This document shows, piece by piece, positions 1-8,250 of a stretch of 40,504 nucleotides of DNA (position 1 is its first letter; each line of letters begins with the position of its first letter). The translations under genes were made by a program, and so were the position numbers. The notes below the pieces were generated by a model, which made no database searches, was not told where the DNA came from, and was given only the letters and a program-made list of their open reading frames with translations. Source of the DNA: Pseudomonas sp. M47T1 (GTDB lineage: Bacteria; Pseudomonadota; Gammaproteobacteria; Pseudomonadales; Pseudomonadaceae); contig NZ_AJWX01000041.1 of the NCBI RefSeq assembly GCF_000263855.1, positions 1-40,504 on the forward strand, in the 5' to 3' direction.

Positions 1-410
1 AGTAACGGGAAATGAATCGAAGCTAGCAAAATGCTATATCCACGTCCACCCGTGGTTGCTGCTGATGGTTGCGGCTCGCTGAGTGGGATCACGCTTGATC
101 AGCCCTCTCCCCGTCACGCCGCTGAAACCGCGTGATACTTAATGCCTCTGCCGGAACCCGAGCGATTGTCTGAATCACCTCAGCAGCAACCGAGACTATC
201 ACCCCGCCAATACCCATCCTCCGGTGCTCGCCTCGCGGACCTTCGATATGGGCAATACAGTTGACGAACGCACTTGTCACTTCAGAGCATTGCCTTGGCA
301 CGGGGTGCCTCCGGACACGAGATCAGAACACAACTGCGCCTTCCGGATGGCAACGCTACCCAGATCCAAAATATCCGTGGGAGTAAATGTGGGAGTATTT
401 GTTTAGACAT
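1..410. other. Unassigned flank at the 3' end of tRNA-Pro
   Basis: No recognisable gene was found. Only short open frames exist on either strand, and none has a convincing ribosome binding site or family resemblance. The stretch lies on the 3' side of the minus-strand tRNA-Pro gene, the side on which tRNA-targeting islands and prophages insert, so it may be the edge or scar of such an element. I see no integrase coding sequence and no second copy of the tRNA 3' end inside the window. The integration reading is inference. Confidence 0.35.
377..397. repeat. Direct repeat GTGGGAGTA x2, 12-bp period
   Basis: Two identical 9-bp copies (377-385 and 389-397) lie about 60 bp beyond the 3' end of tRNA-Pro. 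Short tandem direct repeats in this position are typical of arm-type integrase binding sites at the ends of tRNA-integrated elements. The repeat is seen directly; its role is inferred. Confidence 0.4.
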
Positions 411-440
411 GAAAAAGCCCAACCTTTTCAGATTGGGCTA
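411..440 (-). terminator. Rho-independent terminator of tRNA-Pro
   Basis: A 7-bp stem (416-422 with 433-439) read on the minus strand is followed by a run of T. It begins 16 bases beyond the tRNA-Pro 3' end, as expected for a terminator of that transcript. Confidence 0.7.
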
Positions 441-455
441 AGTCATTGAAAAATA

Positions 456-532
456 TGGTCGGGACGGAGTGATTCGAACACTCGACCCCTAGCACCCCAT
501 GCTAGTGCGCTACCGGACTGCGCTACGCCCCG
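456..532 (-). tRNA. tRNA-Pro (GGG)
   Basis: A 77-nt cloverleaf with encoded CCA reads on the minus strand. The acceptor stem CGGGGCG pairs with CGTCCCG with one G:T wobble. The T arm contains GTTCGAATC. The anticodon stem CTAGC/GCTAG encloses the loop ATGGGGT, which gives anticodon GGG for proline codon CCC. It lies downstream of the ihfA-merR genes on the same strand and has its own terminator. Confidence 0.96.
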
Positions 533-555
533 ACTAGGCGTGAATCATGTTGCGT

Positions 556-583
556 AAAACCCGTTCCTTGTTGAAGGGAACGA
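556..583 (-). terminator. Hairpin with T-run between merR gene and tRNA-Pro
   Basis: On the minus strand CGTTCC pairs with GGAACG (562-567 and 577-582) and is followed by GGTTTT. It may terminate the ihfA-merR transcript before the tRNA. Alternatively it is a leader hairpin of the tRNA transcript, because a TATATT -10-like element lies just upstream (589-594). Confidence 0.4.
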
Positions 584-638
584 TCAAGAATATACCGCAA
601 GCTTTTGAAAAGTGGAAGTATTTTCTTGATGCGATTTA

Positions 639-995
639 TTACTTTTTCAGTACCACCAGCACGTCTTCAAGTTCGGAGATCATCTGCCGAATCAGCTGCT
701 TGTATTGCGTGGTGTCGTCCTTGGCTTCGTCGCTGGACATGCGCAAACGCGCGCCGCCAATGGTGAAGCCCTGATCGTAGAGCAAGGCGCGGATCTGCCG
801 GATCATCAGCACGTCCTGGCGCTGGTAATACCGGCGGTTTCCGCGGCGCTTGACCGGGTTAAGCTGGGGGAATTCCTGTTCCCAGTACCGCAGTACGTGG
901 GGTTTTACAGCGCAAAGTTCGCTGACTTCACCAATGGTGAAGTAGCGTTTGCCAGGAATCGGCGGAAGCTCGTCGTTATGACTTGGTTCCAGCAT
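639..995 (-). CDS. MerR family transcriptional regulator
   Basis: This 118-residue protein has an N-terminal MerR winged helix-turn-helix: YFTIGEVSELC at about residues 18-28, then VLRYWEQEF and the NRRYY wing. A short C-terminal helix ends in a dimerisation stretch. It has no cysteines suited to metal sensing and no ligand-binding domain, so the effector is unknown. The start MLEPSHND is preferred over an ATG three codons upstream. It overlaps the end of ihfA by about 20 bases, so the two genes are probably co-transcribed. A MerR gene directly after ihfA is a conserved gammaproteobacterial arrangement. Confidence 0.92.
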   Translation of the reverse strand: MLEPSHNDELPPIPGKRYFTIGEVSELCAVKPHVLRYWEQEFPQLNPVKRRGNRRYYQRQDVLMIRQIRALLYDQGFTIGGARLRMSSDEAKDDTTQYKQLIRQMISELEDVLVVLKK

Positions 996-1278
996 ATGCC
1001 TCAACTCGGGCCTTCAACTTCTGCCCTGGACGAAAGGTGACCACACGGCGAGCCGTGATCGGGATTTCCTCACCGGTTTTCGGGTTGCGGCCAGGCCGCT
1101 GGCGCTTGTCGCGCAGGTCAAAGTTACCGAAACCGGACAGTTTGACCTGCTCGTTGTCTTCCAGAGCGTGCCTGATTTCCTCGAAAAACAGTTCGACCAA
1201 TTCCTTGGCTTCCCGTTTGTTCAGGCCCAGCTCTTCATAAAGACGCTCGGCCATCTCAGCTTTCGTCAGAGCCCCCAT
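976..1278 (-). CDS. ihfA: Integration host factor subunit alpha
   Basis: This is the 100-residue alpha subunit of the heterodimeric DNA-bending protein IHF, which shapes promoters, recombination sites and the nucleoid. The sequence begins MGALTKAEMAERLYEELGLN and carries the family signature GFGNFDLRDKRQRPGRNP, including the proline-bearing beta arm that intercalates into the minor groove. Length is typical. It starts 3 bases after the pheT stop and overlaps the downstream MerR gene, so it sits in the pheST-ihfA transcript known from enterobacteria and pseudomonads. Confidence 0.98.
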   Translation of the reverse strand: MGALTKAEMAERLYEELGLNKREAKELVELFFEEIRHALEDNEQVKLSGFGNFDLRDKRQRPGRNPKTGEEIPITARRVVTFRPGQKLKARVEAYAGTKS

Positions 1279-1281
1279 GCG

Positions 1282-3660
1282 CTACTTCCTTAACGTGGCA
1301 TTCAACCTTTGTTCGAGCGAGGTGAGGATAGCTTGCGTTGTGGAATTCACCTCATCGTCATTAAGAGTGCGCGATGGATGCTGCCAGGTCAAGCCAACTG
1401 CAAGGCTTTTTCTATTGGGATCAATACCTTTACCTTGGTAGACGTCAAAGAGGCTGAGGTCTGTGAGCCATTCCCCTGCATTTTCACGAATAACCTGCAG
1501 TACGGCGCTTGCCGGCACTTCACGATCGGCGACCAGGGCCAGGTCACGACGCACTTCCGGGAACTTGGACAGTTCCGAGAATTTCGGCAGCTTGCCTTCG
1601 GCCACTTCAGCCAGCACCAGCTCGAAGACGAACACCGGACGGTCCAGCCCCAGGGCTCTTACCAGCTCTGGGTGCAGGGCGCCGAGGTAGCCGACTTCAC
1701 GGCCTTCGCGCACGATACGTGCGGTTTGACCAGGGTGCAGGGCCGGGTGCTTGCCTGGCTCGAAGCTGAATTGCTGCAGCGCGCCGGCAAAGCCCAGTAC
1801 CGATTCCACGTCCGCCTTGGCGTCGAAGAAGTCGACGGTGTCGCGGCCCTGTGCCCAGCCTTCGGGCAGGCGCGATCCGCAGACCACGCCGGCCAACATC
1901 GGCTCTTGCTTCAGGCCGTCCAGCTGCCCGACAAAACGCAGGCCGCTTTCGAACAGGCGCACGCGGTCCTGTTGGCGGTTGAGGTTGTGTTGCAGGGCCT
2001 TGACCAGGCCCGGCCACAACGAGGTGCGCATGGCCGCCATGTCGTTGGAAATCGGGTTGGCCAGCAGCAGCGGCTCGACGCCTGGGTTGAACAGCTCGAA
2101 CCACTTGGGATCGATGAAGCTGTAGGTGATCGCTTCCTGGTAGCCACGGGCAACCAGCAGGCGGCGCAGCTCCGGCAGTTCGCCACGGGCTTCGGCCTTG
2201 GCCTGGGGGGCCAGGCGGGCTTGCGGGTAACGAACCGGCAGGCGATTGTAGCCGTAAAGGCGCGCCAGCTCTTCGATCAGGTCCACTTCCAGGCTGATAT
2301 CGAAGCGATGGCTTGGTACTTCAACGCGCCACTGGCCAGCAGCCTCGGCGGTGATGCCCAGGCCCAGGGCGGCGATCAGACGCTCGATTTCGGCCGGGTC
2401 CATGTCCATGCCCAGCATCTGGCTGACGCGCTCGGCACGCAGGGTGATTGGCGCGATGTGCGGCAGGTGCTGCGCGCTGACGGTCTCGATGATCGGGCCT
2501 GGCTCGCCACCGGTGATGTCCAGCAGCAGGCCGGTGGCGCGCTCCATGGCTTCACGGGCGAGATTGAAGTCCACGCCACGCTCGTAGCGATGCGAAGCGT
2601 CGGTGTGCAGGCCGTAGGAACGGGCCTTGCCCGCCACGGCGATCTGGTCGAAGAACGCGCTTTCCAGGAAGATATCGCGAGTCTTGCCGGTGACACCGCT
2701 GTGCTCGCCGCCCATGACGCCGGCAATGGCCAGGGCCCGGGTGTGGTCGGCGATGACCAGGGTGTCGGCGCGCAAGGTCACTTCCTGACCGTCCAGCAGG
2801 ACCAGCTTCTCGCCCTCCTCGGCCATGCGCACGCGGATACCACCGTTGATTTCAGCCAGGTCGAAGGCGTGCAGCGGCTGGCCCAGTTCGATCATCACGT
2901 AGTTGGTGATGTCCACGGCCGCGTCGATGCTGCGCACTTCACTGCGACGCAGGCGTTCCACCATCCACAACGGGGTAGGCTTGGACAGGTCGACGTTGCG
3001 GATCACGCGGCCCAGGTAACGCGGGCAGGCGGCAGGCGCCAGTACGTCAACCGGGCGTACGTCGTCAATCACCGGTGCCACTGCGGCCACCACGGGACGT
3101 GTGACCGGGGCGTTGTACAGCGCGCCCACTTCACGGGCAAGGCCCGCCAGGGAGAGGCAGTCGCCACGGTTCGGGGTGAGGTCGACCTCGATGCTGGCGT
3201 CGTCCAGGCCCAGGTACACGCGGAAGTCTTCGCCTACCGGCGCATCGGCCGGCAGCTCCATCAGGCCGTCGTTGCCCTCGCCCACTTGCAGCTCGGACTG
3301 CGAGCACAGCATGCCGTTGGACTCGACGCCGCGCAGTTTGGCCTTCTTGATCTTGAAGTCACCCGGCAGTTCGGCGCCCAGGGTGGCGAACGGGATCTTC
3401 AGGCCCGGGCGCACGTTCGGCGCGCCGCAGACAACCTGGAAGGTCTCGCTGCCGTTGCTGACCTGGCATACGCGCAGCTTGTCGGCATCGGGGTGTTGCT
3501 CGGTGCTCAGCACTTCGCCGACGATCACGCCGGTGAAAGCGCCAGCCGCGGGGGTGACGCTGTCCACTTCAAGCCCGGCCATGGACAGACGAGCCACCAG
3601 CTCATCGCGACCTACCTGCGGGCTTACCCAGCCACGCAGCCATTGTTCACTGAATTTCAT
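1282..3660 (-). CDS. pheT: Phenylalanine--tRNA ligase subunit beta
   Basis: This 792-residue subunit of the alpha2-beta2 phenylalanyl-tRNA synthetase charges tRNA-Phe in the cytoplasm. In order it shows an N-terminal EMAP-type tRNA-binding domain (GVIVGEVLSTEQHPDADKLR, about residues 43-62), the B3/B4 editing region, the B5 DNA-binding-like domain, the catalytic-like core, and the C-terminal FDX-ACB anticodon-binding domain (FPEVRRDLALVADREV region). Length is as expected. It follows pheS by 21 bases and precedes ihfA by 3, indicating one operon. Confidence 0.98.
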   Translation of the reverse strand: MKFSEQWLRGWVSPQVGRDELVARLSMAGLEVDSVTPAAGAFTGVIVGEVLSTEQHPDADKLRVCQVSNGSETFQVVCGAPNVRPGLKIPFATLGAELPGDFKIKKAKLRGVESNGMLCSQSELQVGEGNDGLMELPADAPVGEDFRVYLGLDDASIEVDLTPNRGDCLSLAGLAREVGALYNAPVTRPVVAAVAPVIDDVRPVDVLAPAACPRYLGRVIRNVDLSKPTPLWMVERLRRSEVRSIDAAVDITNYVMIELGQPLHAFDLAEINGGIRVRMAEEGEKLVLLDGQEVTLRADTLVIADHTRALAIAGVMGGEHSGVTGKTRDIFLESAFFDQIAVAGKARSYGLHTDASHRYERGVDFNLAREAMERATGLLLDITGGEPGPIIETVSAQHLPHIAPITLRAERVSQMLGMDMDPAEIERLIAALGLGITAEAAGQWRVEVPSHRFDISLEVDLIEELARLYGYNRLPVRYPQARLAPQAKAEARGELPELRRLLVARGYQEAITYSFIDPKWFELFNPGVEPLLLANPISNDMAAMRTSLWPGLVKALQHNLNRQQDRVRLFESGLRFVGQLDGLKQEPMLAGVVCGSRLPEGWAQGRDTVDFFDAKADVESVLGFAGALQQFSFEPGKHPALHPGQTARIVREGREVGYLGALHPELVRALGLDRPVFVFELVLAEVAEGKLPKFSELSKFPEVRRDLALVADREVPASAVLQVIRENAGEWLTDLSLFDVYQGKGIDPNRKSLAVGLTWQHPSRTLNDDEVNSTTQAILTSLEQRLNATLRK

Positions 3661-3681
3661 CCTGCTCTCCTAATAATTCGT

Positions 3682-4698
3682 TTAGCGAAATTGCGCGAGG
3701 AAGCGCAAGTCGTTGTCGAAGAACAGGCGCAAGTCATTGACGCCGTAACGCAGCATGGCCAGGCGCTCGGCGCCCATGCCGAAGGCAAAGCCCTGGAACT
3801 CTTCAGGGTCGATGCCAGACATGCGCAGCACGTTCGGGTGCACCATGCCGCAGCCCATGACTTCCAGCCAGCCAGTCTGCTTGCACACGCGGCAACCTTT
3901 GCCGCTGCACATCACGCACTGGATGTCGACTTCAGCCGAAGGCTCGGTGAAGGGGAAGTAGGAAGGACGGAAGCGTACGGCCAGCTCTTTCTCGAAGAAC
4001 ACCCGCAGGAACTCCTCGATGGTGCCTTTGAGGTCCGCGAAGTTGATATCACGGTCGATCAGCAACCCCTCGACCTGATGGAACATCGGCGAGTGGGTGA
4101 TATCCGAGTCGCTGCGGTATACCCGGCCCGGGCACACGATGCGAATCGGAGGCTGCGAAGATTCCATGCTGCGAACCTGCACCGGCGAGGTGTGGGTGCG
4201 CAACAGCATGTTCGCATTGAAATAGAAGGTGTCGTGCATCGACCGGGCCGGGTGGTGGCCAGGGATGTTGAGCGCCTCGAAGTTGTGGTAGTCGTCTTCC
4301 ACCTCAGGGCCTTCGGCAATGCCGTAGCCGATGTGGGTGAAGAACTGCTCGATCCGCTCCAGGGTGCGCGTGATCGGGTGCAGGCCGCCAGAGGTCTGGC
4401 CACGGCCCGGCAGGGTCACGTCGATTTGCTCGGCGGCGAGCTTGGCACTCAGTTCGGCTTCTTCGAAACCGGCCTTGCGTGCATTAAGGACATCTGTGAC
4501 ACGCTCCTTGGCATCGTTGATCAGCGCACCGACTTTCGGGCGCTCATCGGCCGGCAGGTTGCCCAGGGTCTTCATCACCTGAGTCAGCTCGCCTTTCTTG
4601 CCAAGGAATTGAACCCGGATCTGCTCCAGGGCATTGATGTCTTCAGCGTGTTGCACGGCCTCCAGAGCTTGAGAGACCAGCGCATCCAGGTTTTCCAT
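3682..4698 (-). CDS. pheS: Phenylalanine--tRNA ligase subunit alpha
   Basis: This 338-residue catalytic alpha subunit has an N-terminal coiled coil (about residues 1-90) that contacts tRNA. A class II synthetase core follows, with motif 2 around IVCPGRVYRSDSDITHSPMFHQ and motif 3 near the C terminus (GFAFGMGAERLAMLRYG). The Cys-rich stretch VMCSGKGCRVCKQTGW resembles forms of this family that bind zinc. A strong 15-bp hairpin in the 108-base gap from rplT may terminate or attenuate transcription into pheST. Confidence 0.98.
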   Translation of the reverse strand: MENLDALVSQALEAVQHAEDINALEQIRVQFLGKKGELTQVMKTLGNLPADERPKVGALINDAKERVTDVLNARKAGFEEAELSAKLAAEQIDVTLPGRGQTSGGLHPITRTLERIEQFFTHIGYGIAEGPEVEDDYHNFEALNIPGHHPARSMHDTFYFNANMLLRTHTSPVQVRSMESSQPPIRIVCPGRVYRSDSDITHSPMFHQVEGLLIDRDINFADLKGTIEEFLRVFFEKELAVRFRPSYFPFTEPSAEVDIQCVMCSGKGCRVCKQTGWLEVMGCGMVHPNVLRMSGIDPEEFQGFAFGMGAERLAMLRYGVNDLRLFFDNDLRFLAQFR

Positions 4699-4715
4699 GT
4701 ACAGACTCCAGATAC

Positions 4716-4752
4716 AAAACAGGGGAAGAGCTTAAAGGCTCTTCCCCTGTTT
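4716..4752 (-). terminator. Strong hairpin between rplT and pheS
   Basis: A perfect 15-bp stem (4717-4731 with 4738-4752), 6-nt loop, is followed on the minus strand by TTTTG. It could be the rplT terminator or the terminator half of a pheST attenuator. I could not find a phenylalanine-rich leader peptide upstream of it such as pheM of E. coli. Confidence 0.65.
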
Positions 4753-4806
4753 ATGACGTTTAACACCCGTTACCGTGAACCGGCCCCAGGTGATTGTCGT
4801 GGGTAC

Positions 4807-5163
4807 TTAGGCCAGAGTGGCTTTAGCTTTCTCGACAATCGCAGCAAACGCCGCTTTTTCGTTCACTGCCAGATCAGCCAGAACCTTACGGTCGATCTCG
4901 ATGGACGCTTTTTTCAGGCCAGCGATGAAACGGCTGTAGGACAGACCGTTTACACGAGCACCAGCGTTGATACGAGCGATCCACAGAGCGCGGAACTGAC
5001 GCTTCTTCTGGCGACGGTCGCGGTAGGCGTATTGGCCTGCCTTGATGACCGCTTGCTTGGCTACACGGAATACGCGCGAACGCGCGCCGTAGTAGCCTTT
5101 AGCCAGTTTCAGAATCTTTTTGTGACGCTTACGGGCAATGACGCCACGCTTTACACGAGCCAT
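4807..5163 (-). CDS. rplT: 50S ribosomal protein L20
   Basis: This 118-residue, strongly basic protein is needed for early 50S assembly. It starts [20 protein letters not shown] and carries the conserved [13 protein letters not shown] and [14 protein letters not shown] blocks. Length is standard. It follows rpmI by 28 bases in the infC-rpmI-rplT operon. In E. coli L20 represses translation of rpmI by binding upstream mRNA; that control is known for the family and was not tested here. Confidence 0.98.
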
Positions 5164-5191
5164 GAGTAACTTCCTCTATCTTTGACCGAAA

Positions 5192-5386
5192 TTAACGAAG
5201 GCGCAGCATGCGCTCGACTTTTGCAACGTCCGACGGATGCAGCAAGCTGCTACCGCGCAGTTGACGCTTACGCTTAGTCGACATTTTGGTCAGGATGTGG
5301 CTCTTGAAAGCGTGTTTGTGCTTGATGCCGTTAGCGGTTTTCAGAAACCGCTTAGCTGCACCACTCTTGGTTTTCATCTTTGGCAT
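5192..5386 (-). CDS. rpmI: 50S ribosomal protein L35
   Basis: This 64-residue basic protein has the family start MPKMKTKSGAAKRFLKT, the central KHKHAFKSHIL and the end RKRQLRGSSLLHPSDVAKVERML. It is a component of the large subunit. A GGAG ribosome binding site lies upstream. It is separated by 60 bases from infC and by 28 from rplT. Confidence 0.98.
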   Translation of the reverse strand: MPKMKTKSGAAKRFLKTANGIKHKHAFKSHILTKMSTKRKRQLRGSSLLHPSDVAKVERMLRLR

Positions 5387-5446
5387 GTTCGGATACTCCG
5401 CATTCAGTTGATAAACATAACCGCAAGGCCTGCCGTGCCCTGGTGG

Positions 5447-5998
5447 TTATTTCTTTTTCTTGGGGGCGATGACCATGATCAGCTGGCGTCCTTCCATCTT
5501 AGGATGCTGTTCGACGGAACCGTACTCCAGCAGGTCTTGTTCAACCCGCTTGAGCAGTTCCATACCCAGCTCCTGATGCGCCATCTCACGGCCGCGAAAT
5601 CTCAACGAAATCTTGGCCCTGTCCCCATCACTAAGGAAACGTACCAGGTTGCGTAGTTTTACCTGGTAATCCCCTTCCTCCGTCCCTGGACGAAACTTGA
5701 TTTCTTTTACCTGGATCTGCTTCTGGTTCTTCTTCGCCGCAGCAACCTGCTTCTTCTTTTCGAAGATCGACTTGCCGTAGTCCATGACTCGGCAAACCGG
5801 AGGCACTGCGTCGGCAGAAATCTCTACCAGATCCAGCTTCGCTTCTTCAGCGATACGAAGCGCTTCATCAATCGAGACGATGCCAACCTGCTCGCCGTCA
5901 GCGCCAATTAACCGAACCTCGCGTGCCGAGATATTCTCGTTGATCGGGGCCTTCGGTGCAGCTCGTTTATCTTGTCTCATTTCACGCTTAATAATAAT
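5447..5998 (-). CDS. infC: Translation initiation factor IF-3
   Basis: IF-3 binds the 30S subunit, blocks premature 50S joining and rejects non-standard start codons. The first ATG (5980) gives 177 residues, but three consecutive in-frame ATT codons (5998-5990) precede it, continuing as KREMRQDKRA. ATT starts are the known autoregulatory feature of infC. The third ATT has the best spacing (8 nt) from GGAG at 6004-6001; the first shares its A with the thrS stop TAA. I use the outermost coordinate, 183 residues. Both domains are present: N-terminal APINENISAREVRLIGADG and C-terminal RFRGREMAHQELG. Confidence 0.95.
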   Translation of the reverse strand: MIIKREMRQDKRAAPKAPINENISAREVRLIGADGEQVGIVSIDEALRIAEEAKLDLVEISADAVPPVCRVMDYGKSIFEKKKQVAAAKKNQKQIQVKEIKFRPGTEEGDYQVKLRNLVRFLSDGDRAKISLRFRGREMAHQELGMELLKRVEQDLLEYGSVEQHPKMEGRQLIMVIAPKKKK

Positions 5999-7920
5999 TA
6001 CTCCGAATCTTGGCGACCACGCCGGGAAACCGCTTGTGCGAGGAACTCGGTGAACTGGGCGACGGGCATGGAGCCCAGGTCTGCACCTTCACGGGTACGC
6101 ACAGCGACAGTTTGCGTTTCAACTTCCTTGTCCCCAATGACGAGGAGATAAGGAACCTTGAGCAACGTATGCTCGCGGATTTTAAAGCCGATCTTTTCAT
6201 TTCTCAAGTCGGACTTGGCACGAAATCCGCTTTCCGTCAGATTTTTTTCCACGGACTGGACAAAATCAGCTTGTTTATCAGTGATATTCATGATCACTGC
6301 CTGGGTTGGCGCCAACCAGGCCGGGAACGCACCTTCGTAGTGCTCGATCAGGATACCGACGAAACGCTCGAAGGAACCCAGGATGGCACGGTGAAGCATG
6401 ACCGGATGTTTACGGCTGTTGTCTTCGGAGACGTATTCGGCACCCAAGCGGATTGGCAGGTTGAAGTCCAGCTGCAGCGTACCGCACTGCCAGACGCGAC
6501 CCAGGCAATCCTTCAGGGAGAACTCGATTTTCGGACCGTAGAAAGCACCTTCGCCCGGCTGCAGATCGTAAGGCAAACCTGCGTTGTCGAGAGCGGCGGC
6601 CAGAGCGGACTCGGCACGATCCCACAATTCGTCGCTGCCCACACGCTTTTCAGGACGAGTGGACAGTTTTAGCTGGATATCCTTGAAACCGAAGTCCGAA
6701 TACACGTCCATGGTCAGCTTGATGAACGCTGCCGATTCGGACTGCATCTGCTCTTCGGTGCAGAAGATGTGAGCGTCGTCCTGAACGAAACCACGCACGC
6801 GCATGATGCCGTGCAGCGCGCCCGAAGGCTCGTTGCGGTGACAGGCGCCGAACTCAGCCAGGCGCATCGGCAGTTCGCGGTAGCTCTTCAGGCCTTGGTT
6901 GAACACCTGCACGTGGCAGGGGCAATTCATCGGCTTGATGGCGTAGTCGCGGTTTTCCGACTCGGTGGTGAACATGTTCTCGGCGTAGTTGGCCCAGTGC
7001 CCGGACTTTTCCCACAGGCTGCGGTCAACCACCTGCGGCGTCTTGATCTCCAGGTAGCCGTTGTCACGCTGCACCTTGCGCATGTACTGCTCGAGCACCT
7101 GGTACAGGGTCCAGCCGTTGGGGTGCCAGAACACCATGCCCGGCGCTTCTTCCTGGAGGTGGAACAGGTTCAGGCGCTTGCCGATCTTGCGATGGTCGCG
7201 CTTTTCCGCTTCCTCGATGCGCTGGATGTAGGCCGCCAGCTGCTTCTTGTCAGCCCAGGCGGTACCGTACACGCGCTGCAGCTGCTCGTTCTTGGCATCG
7301 CCACGCCAGTAGGCGCCCGACAGCTTGGTCAGCTTGAACGACTTGAGGAAACGGGTGTTCGGCACGTGCGGGCCGCGGCACATGTCGACGTATTCTTCGT
7401 GGTAGTACAGGCCCATGCTCTGGGTGTCAGGCATGTCCTCGACCAGGCGCAGCTTATAGTCTTCACCACGGGCGGTGAAGACATCGATGACCTCGGCGCG
7501 CGGCGTGACCTTCTTGATGACGTCGTATTCGGTCTCGATCAGCTGGTGCATGCGCTGCTCGATGGCCGCCATGTCGTCCGGCGTGAAAGGACGCTCGAAG
7601 GCGATATCGTAGTAGAAGCCTTCGTCGATGACCGGGCCGATCACCATTTTCGCCGTCGGGTACAGCTGCTTGACCGCGTGGCCAACCAGGTGCGCGCAAG
7701 AGTGACGAATGATTTCCAGCCCCTCTTCGTCCTTGGGGGTGATGATCTGCAGGGTGGCGTCGTTTTCGATCAGGTCGGATGCATCGACCAGGCTGCCGTT
7801 GACCTTTCCGGCCACGGTGGCCTTGGCCAGGCCGGCACCGATGGAGGCGGCGACTTCAGCGACCGAAACCGCGTGATCGAACGAACGTTGACTGCCGTCG
7901 GGAAGAGTAATGATGGGCAT
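5998..7920 (-). CDS. thrS: Threonine--tRNA ligase
   Basis: This 640-residue class II synthetase charges tRNA-Thr. It shows a TGS domain (MPIITLPDGS start), the SAD editing domain with HSCAHLVGHAV, the catalytic core with zinc ligands around MNCPCHVQVF and DDAHIFC, motif 2 (RNEPSGALHGIMR), motif 3 (HRAILGSFERF), and a C-terminal anticodon-binding domain. MPIITLPDG at 7920 is chosen over an upstream start because AGGAGAGGAGG lies just before it and the length then matches the family. It is the first gene of the translation operon and its stop overlaps the infC start. Confidence 0.97.
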   Translation of the reverse strand: MPIITLPDGSQRSFDHAVSVAEVAASIGAGLAKATVAGKVNGSLVDASDLIENDATLQIITPKDEEGLEIIRHSCAHLVGHAVKQLYPTAKMVIGPVIDEGFYYDIAFERPFTPDDMAAIEQRMHQLIETEYDVIKKVTPRAEVIDVFTARGEDYKLRLVEDMPDTQSMGLYYHEEYVDMCRGPHVPNTRFLKSFKLTKLSGAYWRGDAKNEQLQRVYGTAWADKKQLAAYIQRIEEAEKRDHRKIGKRLNLFHLQEEAPGMVFWHPNGWTLYQVLEQYMRKVQRDNGYLEIKTPQVVDRSLWEKSGHWANYAENMFTTESENRDYAIKPMNCPCHVQVFNQGLKSYRELPMRLAEFGACHRNEPSGALHGIMRVRGFVQDDAHIFCTEEQMQSESAAFIKLTMDVYSDFGFKDIQLKLSTRPEKRVGSDELWDRAESALAAALDNAGLPYDLQPGEGAFYGPKIEFSLKDCLGRVWQCGTLQLDFNLPIRLGAEYVSEDNSRKHPVMLHRAILGSFERFVGILIEHYEGAFPAWLAPTQAVIMNITDKQADFVQSVEKNLTESGFRAKSDLRNEKIGFKIREHTLLKVPYLLVIGDKEVETQTVAVRTREGADLGSMPVAQFTEFLAQAVSRRGRQDSE

Positions 7921-7990
7921 GGCGCCTCCTCTCCTAGTGGTGACCCCTACCAAAGGTCACGTGGGTTGGGATGAGCCAGTACAAGATTCG

Positions 7991-8104
7991 GCGGTATGCC
8001 TGCCTCACAGTGGCAGGAGCCGCTAGGCCAACCAGGACCGAACCAGAGTGACTGGAATAGTAATAAGGTAACTCGCCATTGCGGTTGCCAAAGGAGCAAC
8101 CCGC
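7991..8104 (-). promoter_or_regulatory. thrS leader with two stem-loops, possible operator
   Basis: The roughly 330-base gap between thrS and the divergent gene at 8251 holds two hairpins on the thrS strand. One (7999-8017) has the stem CCTGCC/GGCAGG and a 7-nt loop ACTGTGA, with TGT, a threonine anticodon, exactly in the anticodon position. The other (8081-8104) has the stem GCGGGTTGC/GCAACCGC. E. coli ThrRS represses its own mRNA by binding tRNA-like leader arms, so this may be an analogous operator. The hairpins are visible; the function is inference. Confidence 0.35.
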
Positions 8105-8250
8105 ACCTGTCGAGGGCGACCACAATAGCACAGAATAACGCTGATGAGTGGTCGCCAGCCGGCGGCTTGCCGGAACTTGCTTTCCATCCTTCACTCTGAT
8201 GAAAGGCAAGCCATACTTCGAGTCAACCTGAACCCAAGGAGCATTACGGT

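Noticed and set aside
1309..5169. 1286-codon plus-strand open frame antisense to pheT, pheS and rplT
   Set aside because: It is a shadow of GC-rich coding on the other strand, has no domain resemblance, and lies opposite well-identified genes.
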